From assembly GCA_043727195.1 (NCBI GenBank), contig JAYSYZ010000185.1, forward strand, positions 1 through 9,459: 9,459 bases of DNA, read 5' to 3'. The notes under the pieces are model-generated. The model searched no databases. It saw only the letters and a program-made list of their open reading frames with translations, and was not told the origin of the DNA. Origin of the DNA: JAUYQR01 sp043727195. GTDB taxonomy: Bacteria; Pseudomonadota; Alphaproteobacteria; Rhodobacterales; Rhodobacteraceae. The stretch's first letter is position 1, and each line of letters begins with the position of its first letter. Below, piece after piece: positions 1 to 6,622 of the stretch. The translations under genes and the position numbers were made by a program.

Positions 1-729
1 TCCGACGGTGAAGCGCCCGTCCTCGATCACCTTTTTCGCCGCGTCGGCGCTCCCTTTGTCGCCAATCGACAGCCGGTCGAGCTTGGTCCCGTCAAGCGCC
101 ACCAGCCGCGCGGTGAACGGCGTTCCATCGGACTCGAAGGTCGCCGCGACCGACCAATATTCTTGGGCTTTGAACAATTCGATCTCGCGTTCGCGATCGA
201 CGATGATGCGCAGCGCGACCGACTGCACGCGCCCGGCCGATTTGGCCCCGGGCAGCTTACGCCACAGGATCGGCGACAGCGTAAATCCGACCAGATAATC
301 AAGCGCCCGCCGCGCCCGGTAAGCGTCGATCAGATCCTCATCCAGCGCACGCGGGTGCTTCATCGCCTCCGTCACGGTCGCCTTGGTGATGGCGTTGAAC
401 GTCACTCGCTCGACCTTCGCCGGGAGCAATTTCTTCTTCCGCAGCACTTCCTGGACGTGCCAGCTGATCGCCTCGCCCTCGCGATCGGGATCGGTCGCCA
501 GAATCAGGGTGTCGGCGGTCTTTGCCAAATCGGCAATCGCCTTCAACTGCTTGGCTTTGTCCGGGTAGTTTTCCCATTCCATCGCAAAGCCATTGTCGGG
601 ATCGACCGACCCGTCCTTGGGCGGCAGATCGCGGACATGGCCGTATGAGGCCAGGACCGTGTAGTCCGGGCCGAGATACTTGTTGATTGTCTTGGCCTTG
701 GCGGGGGATTCGACGACGACGACTGGCAT
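1..729 (-). CDS. topA: DNA topoisomerase I (type IA), N-terminal part, runs off the left edge
   Basis: Type IA topoisomerase that relaxes negative supercoils through a transient 5'-phosphotyrosine break. The 243 visible residues start MPVVVVESPAKAKTI, the TOPRIM opening with its acidic residue E7. The metal-binding signature TDPDREGE follows (D80, D82, E84), then RRALDYLVGF (about 140-149), LWRKLPGAKSAGRVQS (about 155-170), and the start of domain IV. The active-site tyrosine and the zinc-finger or repeat C-terminus lie outside the window. The ATG at 729 is preceded by GGGAGA at a plausible distance and gives the family's conserved N-terminus. The gene lies 91 bp downstream of dprA in the same direction. 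From memory, segments such as GFAMEW and HVQEVLRKKKLLP resemble sphingomonad TopA more than Rhodobacter TopA. Its codons lean to GCG, TCG and TTG where dprA leans to GCC. The identification itself is secure. Confidence 0.96.
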   Translation of the reverse strand, partial: MPVVVVESPAKAKTINKYLGPDYTVLASYGHVRDLPPKDGSVDPDNGFAMEWENYPDKAKQLKAIADLAKTADTLILATDPDREGEAISWHVQEVLRKKKLLPAKVERVTFNAITKATVTEAMKHPRALDEDLIDAYRARRALDYLVGFTLSPILWRKLPGAKSAGRVQSVALRIIVDREREIELFKAQEYWSVAATFESDGTPFTARLVALDGTKLDRLSIGDKGSADAAKKVIEDGRFTVG

Positions 730-767
730 GAACGGCTTTCTCCCACGGCCCGGCGAATGGCGCGGCA

Positions 768-796
768 CCATGTGGGACAAGGCCTGCGCTTGTCAA
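768..796 (-). promoter_or_regulatory. topA: Possible topA promoter (-35 only)
   Basis: Reading the minus strand in the dprA-topA gap, an exact TTGACA lies at 796-791, about 62 bp before the topA start. The hexamers at 16-17 bp spacing (CACATG, ACATGG) match the -10 consensus poorly. This is only a -35-like match in GC-rich DNA, and topA may instead be read through from dprA. Confidence 0.25.
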
Positions 797-820
797 CCGC
801 CCCGGGAAACGCGCTTGCCG

Positions 821-1975
821 TCACTCCACCCGCGACAACAGACCACCGGCCTGACGGCTGATCCGCCCGTCCAGTTCCAGCATCAGAAGTTCCGGCGCCA
901 GTTCGGCAGACGGCACCCCCAAATCGCGCACCAACTGATCCTCTGCCAGCGGGCTTGGTCCCAGCCGCGACAGGATCATGCTGTGCAGCACCGAGACATC
1001 CTTCAATGACCGCTGCGGCGCTGCCGGCCCCGGCAGGGGTGCCTGGCGCGGCAGCCGCATCTGGGCCGGCGGTGTGGCGCAAGCCGCCCCGATCATCTCC
1101 AGCACATCCTGCGCGCCACGTACCAGCGTGGCCCCGTCCCGCAGCAGCATGTTGCACCCAGCCGCGCGGGCATCAAACGGATGCCCCGGCACCGCCATCA
1201 CGTCGCGCCCCTGATCCAGCGCGGTGCGCGCCGTGATCAGGCTGCCCGACCGGGCCGCCGCCTCCACCACGATCACCGCGCGGGCAAGACCCGACACGAT
1301 CCGGTTGCGCAGGGGAAAATGCCGCGCCTGCGGTTCCAGCCCCATCGGTTGCTCTGACACCAGGCAGCCCTTTGCCGCAATTTCCTGCGCCAGCGCGGTG
1401 TTTTCCGCCGGGTAGACCACATCCACCCCGCCCGCCAGCACCGCCACCGTCCCCGTCGCCAGTGCGGCCTGATGTGCCTCGGCATCAATGCCGCGGGCCA
1501 GACCCGACACCACCACCTGCCCCGCCGCCGCCAGCCCCTCTGCCAGCCGCCGCGCCATCCGCACCCCCAAGGACGAGGCATTGCGCGCGCCCACCATCGC
1601 AACCATCGGCCGGTTCAGCAGCGCCACATCACCCAGCGCCCACAGGATCGGCGGCGCATCCGCCAGATCCATCAGTGCCTCCGGATAATCCGCCGCCCCA
1701 TGACAAAGCAGAATTGCGCCCGCCGCCCTGCCCTGACGCAACTCATGCGCGGCCACCTCCACCGGGCACACGGAATACTTTTCGACCCCTGCCGCCGCCG
1801 CAATCTGGGGCAACGCCGCCAACGCCGCCCGCGCCGTTCCATGCTCGGCGATCAGCCGATGAAACGTCACCGCCCCCACCCTGCGTGACCGGATCAGGCG
1901 CAGCCAATCCAGATGCTCCGCCTCGGCCATCGCAGGTGCCGCGTTCCGCAGGTTCACATTCTGACCATCCGCCAT
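821..1975 (-). CDS. dprA: DNA-processing protein DprA (Smf)
   Basis: DprA binds single-stranded DNA in the cytoplasm and loads RecA onto it during natural transformation; it is also widespread in bacteria not known to transform. Numbering from the ATG at 1975 (384 aa), the parts are: an N-terminal helix-hairpin-helix-like segment (WLRLIRSRRVG, about 24-34); the Rossmann fold with MVGARNASSLG (about 127-137), SGLARGID (about 157-164), LAGGVDVVYPAEN (about 180-192), SEQPMG and FPLRNRIVSGLA (about 220-231), and ARSGSLITARTALDQGRD (about 241-258); and a C-terminal winged-helix domain (about 325-382). An upstream in-frame GTG at 2011 would add 12 residues. I prefer the ATG because GAGGG sits 6 nt before it, while the GTG has no clear ribosome site. 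It is divergent from gabT and upstream of topA, a common alphaproteobacterial arrangement. No frameshift or missing core motif is visible. Confidence 0.95.
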   Translation of the reverse strand: MADGQNVNLRNAAPAMAEAEHLDWLRLIRSRRVGAVTFHRLIAEHGTARAALAALPQIAAAAGVEKYSVCPVEVAAHELRQGRAAGAILLCHGAADYPEALMDLADAPPILWALGDVALLNRPMVAMVGARNASSLGVRMARRLAEGLAAAGQVVVSGLARGIDAEAHQAALATGTVAVLAGGVDVVYPAENTALAQEIAAKGCLVSEQPMGLEPQARHFPLRNRIVSGLARAVIVVEAAARSGSLITARTALDQGRDVMAVPGHPFDARAAGCNMLLRDGATLVRGAQDVLEMIGAACATPPAQMRLPRQAPLPGPAAPQRSLKDVSVLHSMILSRLGPSPLAEDQLVRDLGVPSAELAPELLMLELDGRISRQAGGLLSRVE

Positions 1976-2040
1976 CTCGGGCCCTCGACTCGCTCCGGCA
2001 TCAGCCTGCACCGGCCGAGGTTAACGAAACCTGAATGCCG

Positions 2041-2081
2041 TTTCACCTGGCGCCAAATATCCCCGCCGGAGGCTCCGGCCG
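2041..2081 (-). repeat. Possible Rhodobacteraceae-type intergenic element
   Basis: On the minus strand this reads CCTCCGGCGGGGATATTTGG followed by a GCCAGGTGAAA-like tail. It carries the perfect 13-bp palindrome CCGGAGGCTCCGG at its distal end (about 2067-2079). Sequences of the form CTCCGGCGGGNATATTT...GATGAA are, from memory, very common between genes in Rhodobacteraceae. No second copy was found in this window, so the repeat call rests on that recollection. Confidence 0.35.
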
Positions 2082-2106
2082 TGCCGCCTGCCGTGAATCA
2101 GCAGGA

Positions 2107-2135
2107 TTGAACCCGCCTGCGATGTTTGATCAAAT
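2107..2135 (+). promoter_or_regulatory. gabT: Candidate gabT promoter with an overlapping palindromic operator
   Basis: TTGAAC (2107-2112), a 17-bp spacer and TCAAAT (2130-2135) match the sigma-70 consensus at 4 of 6 positions in each hexamer. The start codon is about 45 bp further on. A perfect 10-bp palindrome, TTTGATCAAA (2125-2134), covers the -10 hexamer, where a repressor would block transcription. It has FNR-like half-sites (TTGAT/ATCAA), but they overlap instead of being separated by 4 bp, so it is not an FNR box. The regulator is unknown. Confidence 0.4.
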
Positions 2136-2145
2136 GGGCGAAACT

Positions 2146-2160
2146 CCCCGTCGACCGGGG
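2146..2160 (+). other. Short GC inverted repeat in the gabT leader
   Basis: CCCCG TCGAC CGGGG forms a 5-bp stem with a 5-nt loop. It has partial AA/TT flanking symmetry and lies just upstream of the gabT ribosome site (GAGGA near 2168). It could be a second operator or a small leader hairpin. It is too short to assign a function. Confidence 0.3.
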
Positions 2161-2180
2161 TTCGTCAGAGGAACCGAATC

Positions 2181-3458
2181 ATGCTGAACGCCGAGGTTGC
2201 CAAACGCCGTGACGATGCCATCTCGCGCGGGGTCGGCATGATGACGCAGATCTACGCCGATCGCGCCCTGAATTCCGAGATCTGGGATATCGAGGGCAAC
2301 CGCTACATCGACTTTGCCGCCGGCATCGCGGTGGTCAACACCGGCCACTGCCACCCCCGCATCATGGCCGCCGTCGCCGAACAGATGTCGCGGTTCACCC
2401 ATACCTGCGCGCAGGTCTTGCCCTACGAATCCTACATCCGCCTCGCCGAACGGCTGAACGCCGCCGTTCCGGGCGATTTCCCGAAGAAAACCATCTTTGT
2501 CACCACCGGCGTCGAGGCGGTCGAAAACGCCGTGAAGATCGCCCGCATCGCGACGGGCCGCAACGGTGTGATCGCCTTTGGCGGGGCCTTTCATGGCCGG
2601 ACCTTCATGGGCATGTCGCTGACCGGCAAGGTGGAGCCCTACAAGAAAGGCTTCGGTGCAATGATGCCGGATGTCTGGCACGTCCCTTTTCCGCAAGAGG
2701 TGCACCACATCACCACCGAAGATGCGATGGCGGGCATCACCAAGCTGTTCAAGGCCGATCTCGACCCCGCCCGCGTCGCCGCCATCATCTTCGAACCCGT
2801 ACAGGGCGAGGGCGGATTTTACCCCGCCCCAAAGGATCTGGTCCGCGCGATCCGCAAGCTTTGCGACGCGCACGGCATCGTGATGATCGCCGACGAAGTA
2901 CAGACCGGTTTCGCCCGCACCGGCACGCTGTTCGCCATGCATGGCTATGACGTCGCCGCCGATATCACCACCATGGCCAAGGGCCTCGCCGGCGGCTTGC
3001 CGCTTGCCGCCGTCACCGGCCGTGCCGACCTGATGGATGCAACCCACCCCGGCGGGCTTGGCGGCACCTATGGCGGCAACCCCCTCGGCATTGCCGCCGC
3101 CAATGCGGTGCTGGACGTGATCGAGGAAGAAGATCTTTGTGCCCGCGCCAACGAACTTGGTTCCCGCCTGAAACAACGGCTGGAGGGCATCCGCTCCACC
3201 ACGCCCGAGATTGTCGATATCCGTGGCCCCGGCTTCATGGTCGCAGTGGAATTTGCCAACCCCTCCACCCACGAGCCCGACGCCGGTTTCACCAACCGCG
3301 TCCGGATGGAAGCGCTGAAACGCGGCCTGATCCTGTTGACCTGCGGCGTCTATGGCAATGTGATCCGCTTTCTGGCTCCGATCACCATCCCCGACGCACA
3401 TTTCAGCGAAGCGATGGGCATCCTGGAAGAGGCGGTCGCGGCAGCACGCAACGGCTGA
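2181..3458 (+). CDS. gabT: 4-aminobutyrate (GABA) aminotransferase, PLP-dependent class III
   Basis: Transfers the amino group of GABA to 2-oxoglutarate, giving succinate semialdehyde and glutamate; cytoplasmic and PLP-dependent. The 425-aa length and sequence run in register (offset by one) with E. coli GabT. Visible landmarks are AFHGRT with R140 (equivalent to the GABA-carboxylate arginine R141), FEPVQGEGGFY, IADEVQTGFARTG (the Asp and Gln that contact the cofactor), the Schiff-base lysine K267 in TTMAKGLAGGLPLA, GGLGGTYGGNPL, and NVIRFLAPITI near the end (equivalent of R398). GAGGA lies about 8 nt before the ATG. Position 111, normally Ser or Ala next to the glycine that binds the PLP phosphate, is Val here (TTGVEAVENAVK). 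No gabD is in view, so related omega-amino acid substrates (such as 5-aminovalerate) remain possible. A damaged ATP-grasp gene follows after 8 bp and was probably co-transcribed. Confidence 0.93.
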   Translation: MLNAEVAKRRDDAISRGVGMMTQIYADRALNSEIWDIEGNRYIDFAAGIAVVNTGHCHPRIMAAVAEQMSRFTHTCAQVLPYESYIRLAERLNAAVPGDFPKKTIFVTTGVEAVENAVKIARIATGRNGVIAFGGAFHGRTFMGMSLTGKVEPYKKGFGAMMPDVWHVPFPQEVHHITTEDAMAGITKLFKADLDPARVAAIIFEPVQGEGGFYPAPKDLVRAIRKLCDAHGIVMIADEVQTGFARTGTLFAMHGYDVAADITTMAKGLAGGLPLAAVTGRADLMDATHPGGLGGTYGGNPLGIAAANAVLDVIEEEDLCARANELGSRLKQRLEGIRSTTPEIVDIRGPGFMVAVEFANPSTHEPDAGFTNRVRMEALKRGLILLTCGVYGNVIRFLAPITIPDAHFSEAMGILEEAVAAARNG

Positions 3459-3466
3459 CACCCGAT

Positions 3467-4618
3467 ATGGGCTACCTGTCCGACACGGCTGAGGCCGGCA
3501 CGTTCGACCTTCTGGCCGCCGTCCAACACCTTGCGGCGCGGGGCGGCCCCGGCGGGTTTCGCCAGGCCTGGCATCTGCTGCGGCGGCGCTATGGCACATC
3601 GGGCACGACGTATGAGGAATACTTTACCTATGCGCTGTGGCGGGCAGACCGGGGGCAGTCTTTCCTGCGGGAATTTCTGCCCGGCAAGCGCACAGCCGCC
3701 TTCAACTCCGCCTTGGCAATGCCGGGTCGCGGTCCCTCCTCCGCCGCGATCAATGACAAGATCGAGACCTAGATCACCCTCAGCAAGCGCGGCCTGCCCC
3801 TGACCCGCACCCGTGCGCTTTATCTGGCGGATGACGACGCCACCGACCTGTCTGCCGCACCCCTGATCCGCCCTTTGCGCAGCGCCACCGACATTGCCGC
3901 CTTTCTGTCCGATCCGGCGAACCTGCCAGTGTTTAGCAAGCCCCGCGCCGATTCGTTTGCCCGTGGTGCGGCTGCCATCCAAGCCACGGCCCAGTATGGC
4001 GCGGTCCGCTTCCTCAACGGCCGTACCGTGCCGGTGATGGCGCTGGCGGCGGAAATCGCTGCCGATTGGGCGCAAGGCTACACGTTCCAGCCGTTCTACC
4101 AGTGCCACGCCAATCTGCGGGCACACGTGGGGTCCGCCATGGCGTCGGTGCGCATCGTCACGCTGTTGACCGACCGGGGGGTGGAACCCTGGTATGGCGT
4201 GATCCGCGTGCCTGCCAAACTGGCGATGCATGACGGTGATGCCACCGATACCCGCATCTGGGGCCTGATCGACCTTGCCGCTGGCCAGATCACCCGCATC
4301 CGCAGTTTGCGTGATCCGCTTTCCCCCGATGTCACGCACTGGCTGAACGAGACCGAGCCTTTCCTCGGCTTCACCCTGCCGCATTGGGATCAGGCCATGA
4401 CGATCTGCCGTACCGGTCACGAATGCTTTCCGGGGCACGGCATCATCGGATGGGATGTTTTCCTGACGGAGCAAGGCGCGCTGTTGAACGAGGCGAATGC
4501 CAATCCCGGTCACGTCTATCAGGTTGCCGCCCAGCGCGGCATGATGAACCCCGAAATGGCCCCCGCCTATGCCCGCGCGTTGGCATTTGCCGGGGCAGTG
4601 AACTCGCGCGCCCTGTAA
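3467..4618 (+). pseudogene. Sugar-transfer-associated ATP-grasp protein, interrupted by an in-frame TAG
   Basis: One reading frame of 384 codons from the ATG at 3467 to the TAA at 4616-4618 is broken only by TAG at 3770-3772 (codon 102). The protein on both sides is continuous: the first part ends AAINDKIET and the second resumes ITLSKRGLPLTRTRALYL, a typical ATP-grasp substrate-lid passage. Further on are a YQCHANLR segment, SMASVRIVTLL, and the strongly diagnostic GWDVFLTEQGALLNEANANPG of the ATP-grasp metal and ATP site. The family ligates or transfers activated carboxylates in polysaccharide or peptide-like synthesis, but its substrate here is unknown. The downstream part has no start with a ribosome site (only a TTG at 3875), so a working second protein is unlikely. 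The first 101 residues could be made as a short fragment. One substitution (for example from CAG or AAG) explains the break. A sequencing error or stop readthrough are alternatives. It lies 8 bp after gabT. Confidence 0.8.
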
Positions 4619-4638
4619 ATCTGGAACCTCATCCAGAT
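4619..4638 (+). terminator. Small hairpin after the gabT/ATP-grasp unit
   Basis: Directly after the TAA, ATCTGGA (4619-4625) pairs perfectly with TCCAGAT (4632-4638) around a 6-nt loop. There is no T-run behind it, so it may be only a weak terminator or an RNA 3'-end stabiliser. Confidence 0.35.
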
Positions 4639-4762
4639 CAGGCATCGATCCGGACGCCGACACTTCCATGCCGCCGTCGGTTGCCGATATTCTGCTAGTG
4701 TCTGGAACCGAAAGCGCAGTCGGGCGTTAAGCCGTTGCGCGGATTCACCGAAAGGAACCACA

Positions 4763-5032
4763 ATGACCAAATTTTCCCTCAAGATGCTGGCCCTGCCGCT
4801 CATGGCGCTTTCGCTTGCAGCCTGCCAGACCGAAGGCCAGAACGCCGCACTCGGCGCACTTGGTGGTGCGGCCGTCGGAGCCGCCGTATCGTCTGATGAT
4901 GATCGCACCACTGGTGCGCTGGTCGGTGCCGCCGTCGGTGTCGCCGCGTCCACCCTTATCGGCCCTGCGCAGACGCAAGGCCAGTGCTACTACCGCGACC
5001 AGTACAACCGGCGCTTCATCGCCGCCTGCTGA
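4763..5032 (+). CDS. Small glycine-zipper lipoprotein
   Basis: An 89-aa protein with a type II signal peptide: Lys residues at 3 and 7, a hydrophobic core at about 8-19, and the lipobox LAAC, with the lipidated Cys at 21. The residue after it is Gln, not Asp, so sorting to the outer membrane is expected. Residues about 30-66 form two Gly/Ala-rich helical segments (GALGGAAVGAAV and GALVGAAVGVAASTLIG) split by a hydrophilic SSDDDRTT turn. This is the glycine-zipper pattern that packs helices in a membrane. The tail QCYYRDQYNRRFIAAC has two further cysteines that could form a disulfide. AAGGA lies 6-8 nt before the ATG. It stands alone, with a hairpin before it and a strong terminator after. Related small proteins are annotated as glycine-zipper or YMGG-like, generally without a known function. 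A role in the envelope is inference. Confidence 0.85.
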   Translation: MTKFSLKMLALPLMALSLAACQTEGQNAALGALGGAAVGAAVSSDDDRTTGALVGAAVGVAASTLIGPAQTQGQCYYRDQYNRRFIAAC

Positions 5033-5042
5033 CTTTGCCAAA

Positions 5043-5087
5043 CCGGCCCGCCGTTACGGCGGGCCGGCTTCGCGCTCCGCTGCGCGA
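5043..5087 (+). terminator. Tandem hairpin terminator after the lipoprotein gene
   Basis: CCGGCCCGCCG (5043-5053) pairs perfectly with CGGCGGGCCGG (5057-5067) around a TTA loop, 11 bp with no mismatch and nearly all G-C. It begins 11 bp after the stop codon. A second hairpin follows at once: TCGCGC (5070-5075) with GCGCGA (5082-5087). No long T-run follows, which is common for terminators in GC-rich alphaproteobacteria. Confidence 0.7.
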
Positions 5088-5580
5088 CAGCGTTCAGGAC
5101 TTTCCCGCCTGATGTTCCCATGCTTGACAGCGCACGGGCGCATCCAGTGGTCGGGTAGATCTGAAAGTGTGAAATGGCCCCGTATTCTGTCTTCCGGATG
5201 TCTTATTCGAAGGCCGTTGAGAGCTATTTCTGCTTAAAGCCCGGAACTCGCGCCTTCATCGGCCGCTGATCACACAAAGTGCCGCATTCCCCGTGTGAGC
5301 GGCGGCAAAGATCAGCTTTTCCGGGGACCGAATGATGCGGACCTGATAAGACGCTGGCCCTGCATTGTCCACCCCACAAGGCGGACATGTCGGTGTTGAC
5401 CTTCTTGAACCAACCTTCTGCGCTTCTGCGCTGCCACGCTGAAGCCCGCCGCTGCCTTTTGCAGCGCCCCGCGCGCTTCAAGCCGCGCCATCCCAGGGTC
5501 CCGGATATCCCATTGAAAACGGTTTGGTTATGCAGGCTGACCCCACACCCAGCCTCGATGCGCAGCGGAAATCTCGCAGT

Positions 5581-5626
5581 ATGGAAATGCCACGGTCTCA
5601 AATGCCATCCCGCTTGGCATTTCCAT
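5581..5626. repeat. 12-bp perfect inverted repeat with an internal competing arm
   Basis: ATGGAAATGCCA (5581-5592) is the exact reverse complement of TGGCATTTCCAT (5615-5626), with 22 bp between them. Inside that loop, a second copy of AAATGCCA (5600-5607) can pair with the same right arm (TGGCATTT, 5615-5622) around a 7-nt loop. The two hairpins exclude each other. No T-run follows. Confidence 0.7.
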
Positions 5627-5627
5627 C

Positions 5628-5658
5628 GCCTGACTTCAGGCAAGTTTTCGTGTCAGGC
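5628..5658. repeat. Second nested inverted repeat with alternative pairing
   Basis: GCCTGAC (5628-5634) pairs perfectly with GTCAGGC (5652-5658) across a 17-nt loop, or GCCTGA can pair with the nearer TCAGGC (5636-5641) in a tight hairpin. It begins 1 bp after the preceding inverted repeat, so the two form one compact structured block about 227 bp upstream of bioM. Confidence 0.55.
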
Positions 5659-5749
5659 TACCGTGCCGCCCGCCGCGCCCAGCGCTGACGGAACGACGTC
5701 TGACCCGGTCACCGACAGCCACTCATCGCCCTATCCGCCTGAGAATTCC

Positions 5750-5821
5750 TTGCCAAAAGGTTAATGTTTTTTCCATTATATAATTTAATCAATGCTTTAT
5801 AAGTTATAACACGCGTGTTAT
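5750..5821 (+). promoter_or_regulatory. bioM: AT-rich promoter region of the biotin transporter operon
   Basis: The 5755-5821 stretch is strikingly AT-rich against its surroundings. It holds a perfect -10 hexamer TATAAT (5779-5784) inside the 10-bp palindrome ATTATATAAT (5775-5784). Further TATAAG and TATAAC hexamers lie in TTATAAGTTATAA (5797-5809). TTGCCA (5750-5755) with an 18-bp spacer would serve CATTAT (5774-5779); no good -35 lies 17 bp before TATAAT itself. The TTAT/ATAA arms recall the alphaproteobacterial biotin regulator BioR (TTATMKATAA), but the spacing differs (5 bp instead of 2), so this is not a clean BioR box. Confidence 0.55.
5806..5821 (+). promoter_or_regulatory. Perfect 16-bp palindrome, candidate operator before bioM
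   Basis: ATAACACGCGTGTTAT is a perfect palindrome centred between 5813 and 5814, 63 bp before the bioM start. It overlaps the TTATAAGTTATAA element, and it would lie downstream of a start driven from TATAAT at 5779. Central CG symmetry of this kind is typical of dimeric repressor sites such as those of the LacI family, but the protein is unknown. Confidence 0.6.
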
Positions 5822-5884
5822 CACGCCCCTTCCCAGCCCTGCACCCAGTCGTTAGAAGGACCTGATCCCAAGGATAGGCCCCCG

Positions 5885-6622
5885 ATGCCGCCAGCCCCCC
5901 AACTCACCGGCGTCGTTCTTGACCGGGCCAGCGTCACCCTGACCGGCCGTCCCATCCTCCACCCCCTCACCCTCCACCTGACCGAGGCGCGGATCGGCAT
6001 CCTTGGCCGCAACGGCTCAGGCAAGACCACCCTTCTGCGGCTGATCGCGGGTCTGATCCCTGCCACGGGCGGCACCGTCCGGGTCGACGGCATCGACCCC
6101 GCCACAGACCGCAAGGCCGCATTGGCCGGTCTCGGCATCCTGTTCCAGAACCCCGATCACCAGATCCTCTTTCCCACGGTGGAGGAAGAGCTGGCCTTCG
6201 GATTGCGCCAGCAGGGCCGCGATCAACCCGGCGCACTGGCGGCCGCCCGCGCCGCACTTGCCGCCGAAGACCGCGGTCATTGGGCCACCGCCCCCGTCTC
6301 AAGCCTCAGTCAGGGTCAGCGACACTACCTTTGCCTCTTGTCGGTGCTGCTGATGCAACCGCGCACCATCTTGCTCGACGAACCCCTCGCCGGGCTCGAC
6401 CTGCCAACCCAAGCGCGCCTGTCGCGCCGGTTTGCGATGCTCCCGCAACGCCTGATCACCATCACCCATGACCCCGCCACCCTCGCCGACACCGACCGCA
6501 TCCTGTGGCTGGAGGCAGGCCGCATCGCCGCCGACGGGCCGCCGGATCAGATCATTCCCGCCTTCACCGCCGAGATGGCCCGGATCGGAGCGCGGGATGC
6601 TGACACTCACCTCCCCGGTTGA
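5885..6622 (+). CDS. bioM: Biotin ECF transporter ATPase (A-component) BioM
   Basis: ATP-hydrolysing subunit of the energy-coupling-factor transporter that imports biotin with BioN and BioY; it acts at the cytoplasmic face of the inner membrane. The 245-aa protein has a full set of ABC motifs: Walker A GRNGSGKT (41-48); Q-loop in FQNPDHQILFPTV (87-99), a form typical of ECF ATPases; signature LSQGQ (141-145); Walker B ILLDEP (162-167); D-loop AGLD (169-172); and switch histidine H195 in ITITHD. The signature has Gln where LSGGQ has its first Gly. This is a tolerated variation and does not by itself suggest loss of function. The ATG is preceded by AAGGA at a rather long 10 nt. It is the first gene of bioMNY and overlaps bioN by 26 nt. 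Control probably acts through the AT-rich palindromic region upstream. The call as BioM, not CbiO, rests on the neighbouring bioN and bioY. Confidence 0.94.
   Translation: MPPAPQLTGVVLDRASVTLTGRPILHPLTLHLTEARIGILGRNGSGKTTLLRLIAGLIPATGGTVRVDGIDPATDRKAALAGLGILFQNPDHQILFPTVEEELAFGLRQQGRDQPGALAAARAALAAEDRGHWATAPVSSLSQGQRHYLCLLSVLLMQPRTILLDEPLAGLDLPTQARLSRRFAMLPQRLITITHDPATLADTDRILWLEAGRIAADGPPDQIIPAFTAEMARIGARDADTHLPG

Larger units (their letters stand above)
5088..5748. other. Long non-coding or decayed intergenic stretch
   Basis: About 660 bp without a convincing gene. Open frames occur on both strands (plus 5387-5764, minus 5224-5643), but their translations are rich in Cys, Trp, His and Arg in no recognisable pattern, and neither has a good ribosome site or a familiar domain. 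Third-position GC preference is weaker than in the neighbouring genes. Structures seen are a perfect 2 x 8-bp tandem repeat CTTCTGCG (5415-5430) and the inverted repeats at 5581-5658, listed separately. The segment around 5225-5400 may be the residue of a decayed gene or a dispersed intergenic element. I see no tRNA or transposase remnant that I can name. Confidence 0.55.

Noticed and set aside
2125..2134. TTTGATCAAA as an FNR/FnrL box.
   Set aside because: The half-sites overlap; the family needs TTGAT and ATCAA separated by 4 bp.
2130..3599. 489-aa open frame antisense to gabT.
   Set aside because: GC-rich antisense shadow. GabT on the plus strand has complete family motifs and a ribosome site.
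3875..4618. Independent gene starting at TTG 3875 after the amber codon.
   Set aside because: No ribosome site, and homology starts upstream of the TTG and continues in frame through the TAG.
3350..4669. 439-aa open frame antisense to the ATP-grasp gene.
   Set aside because: Shadow frame with Gly/Arg/Gln-rich low-complexity translation. The plus strand carries the conserved motifs despite the TAG.
5224..5764. Open frames on both strands in the long intergenic region (139 aa minus, 125 aa plus).
   Set aside because: Odd composition rich in Cys, Trp and His, no ribosome site, no recognisable domain, and they overlap each other and the inverted repeats.
5736..5765. CCTGAGAATTCC resembling the CTGAGA signature of a TPP riboswitch.
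   Set aside because: The second conserved half (the AACCTGAT-type segment and closing stem) is absent, and the downstream genes are for biotin, not thiamin.
5797..5809. TTATAAGTTATAA as a canonical BioR site.
   Set aside because: The TTAT and ATAA arms are 5 bp apart, whereas the reported BioR signal has 2. Kept only as a possible related operator.
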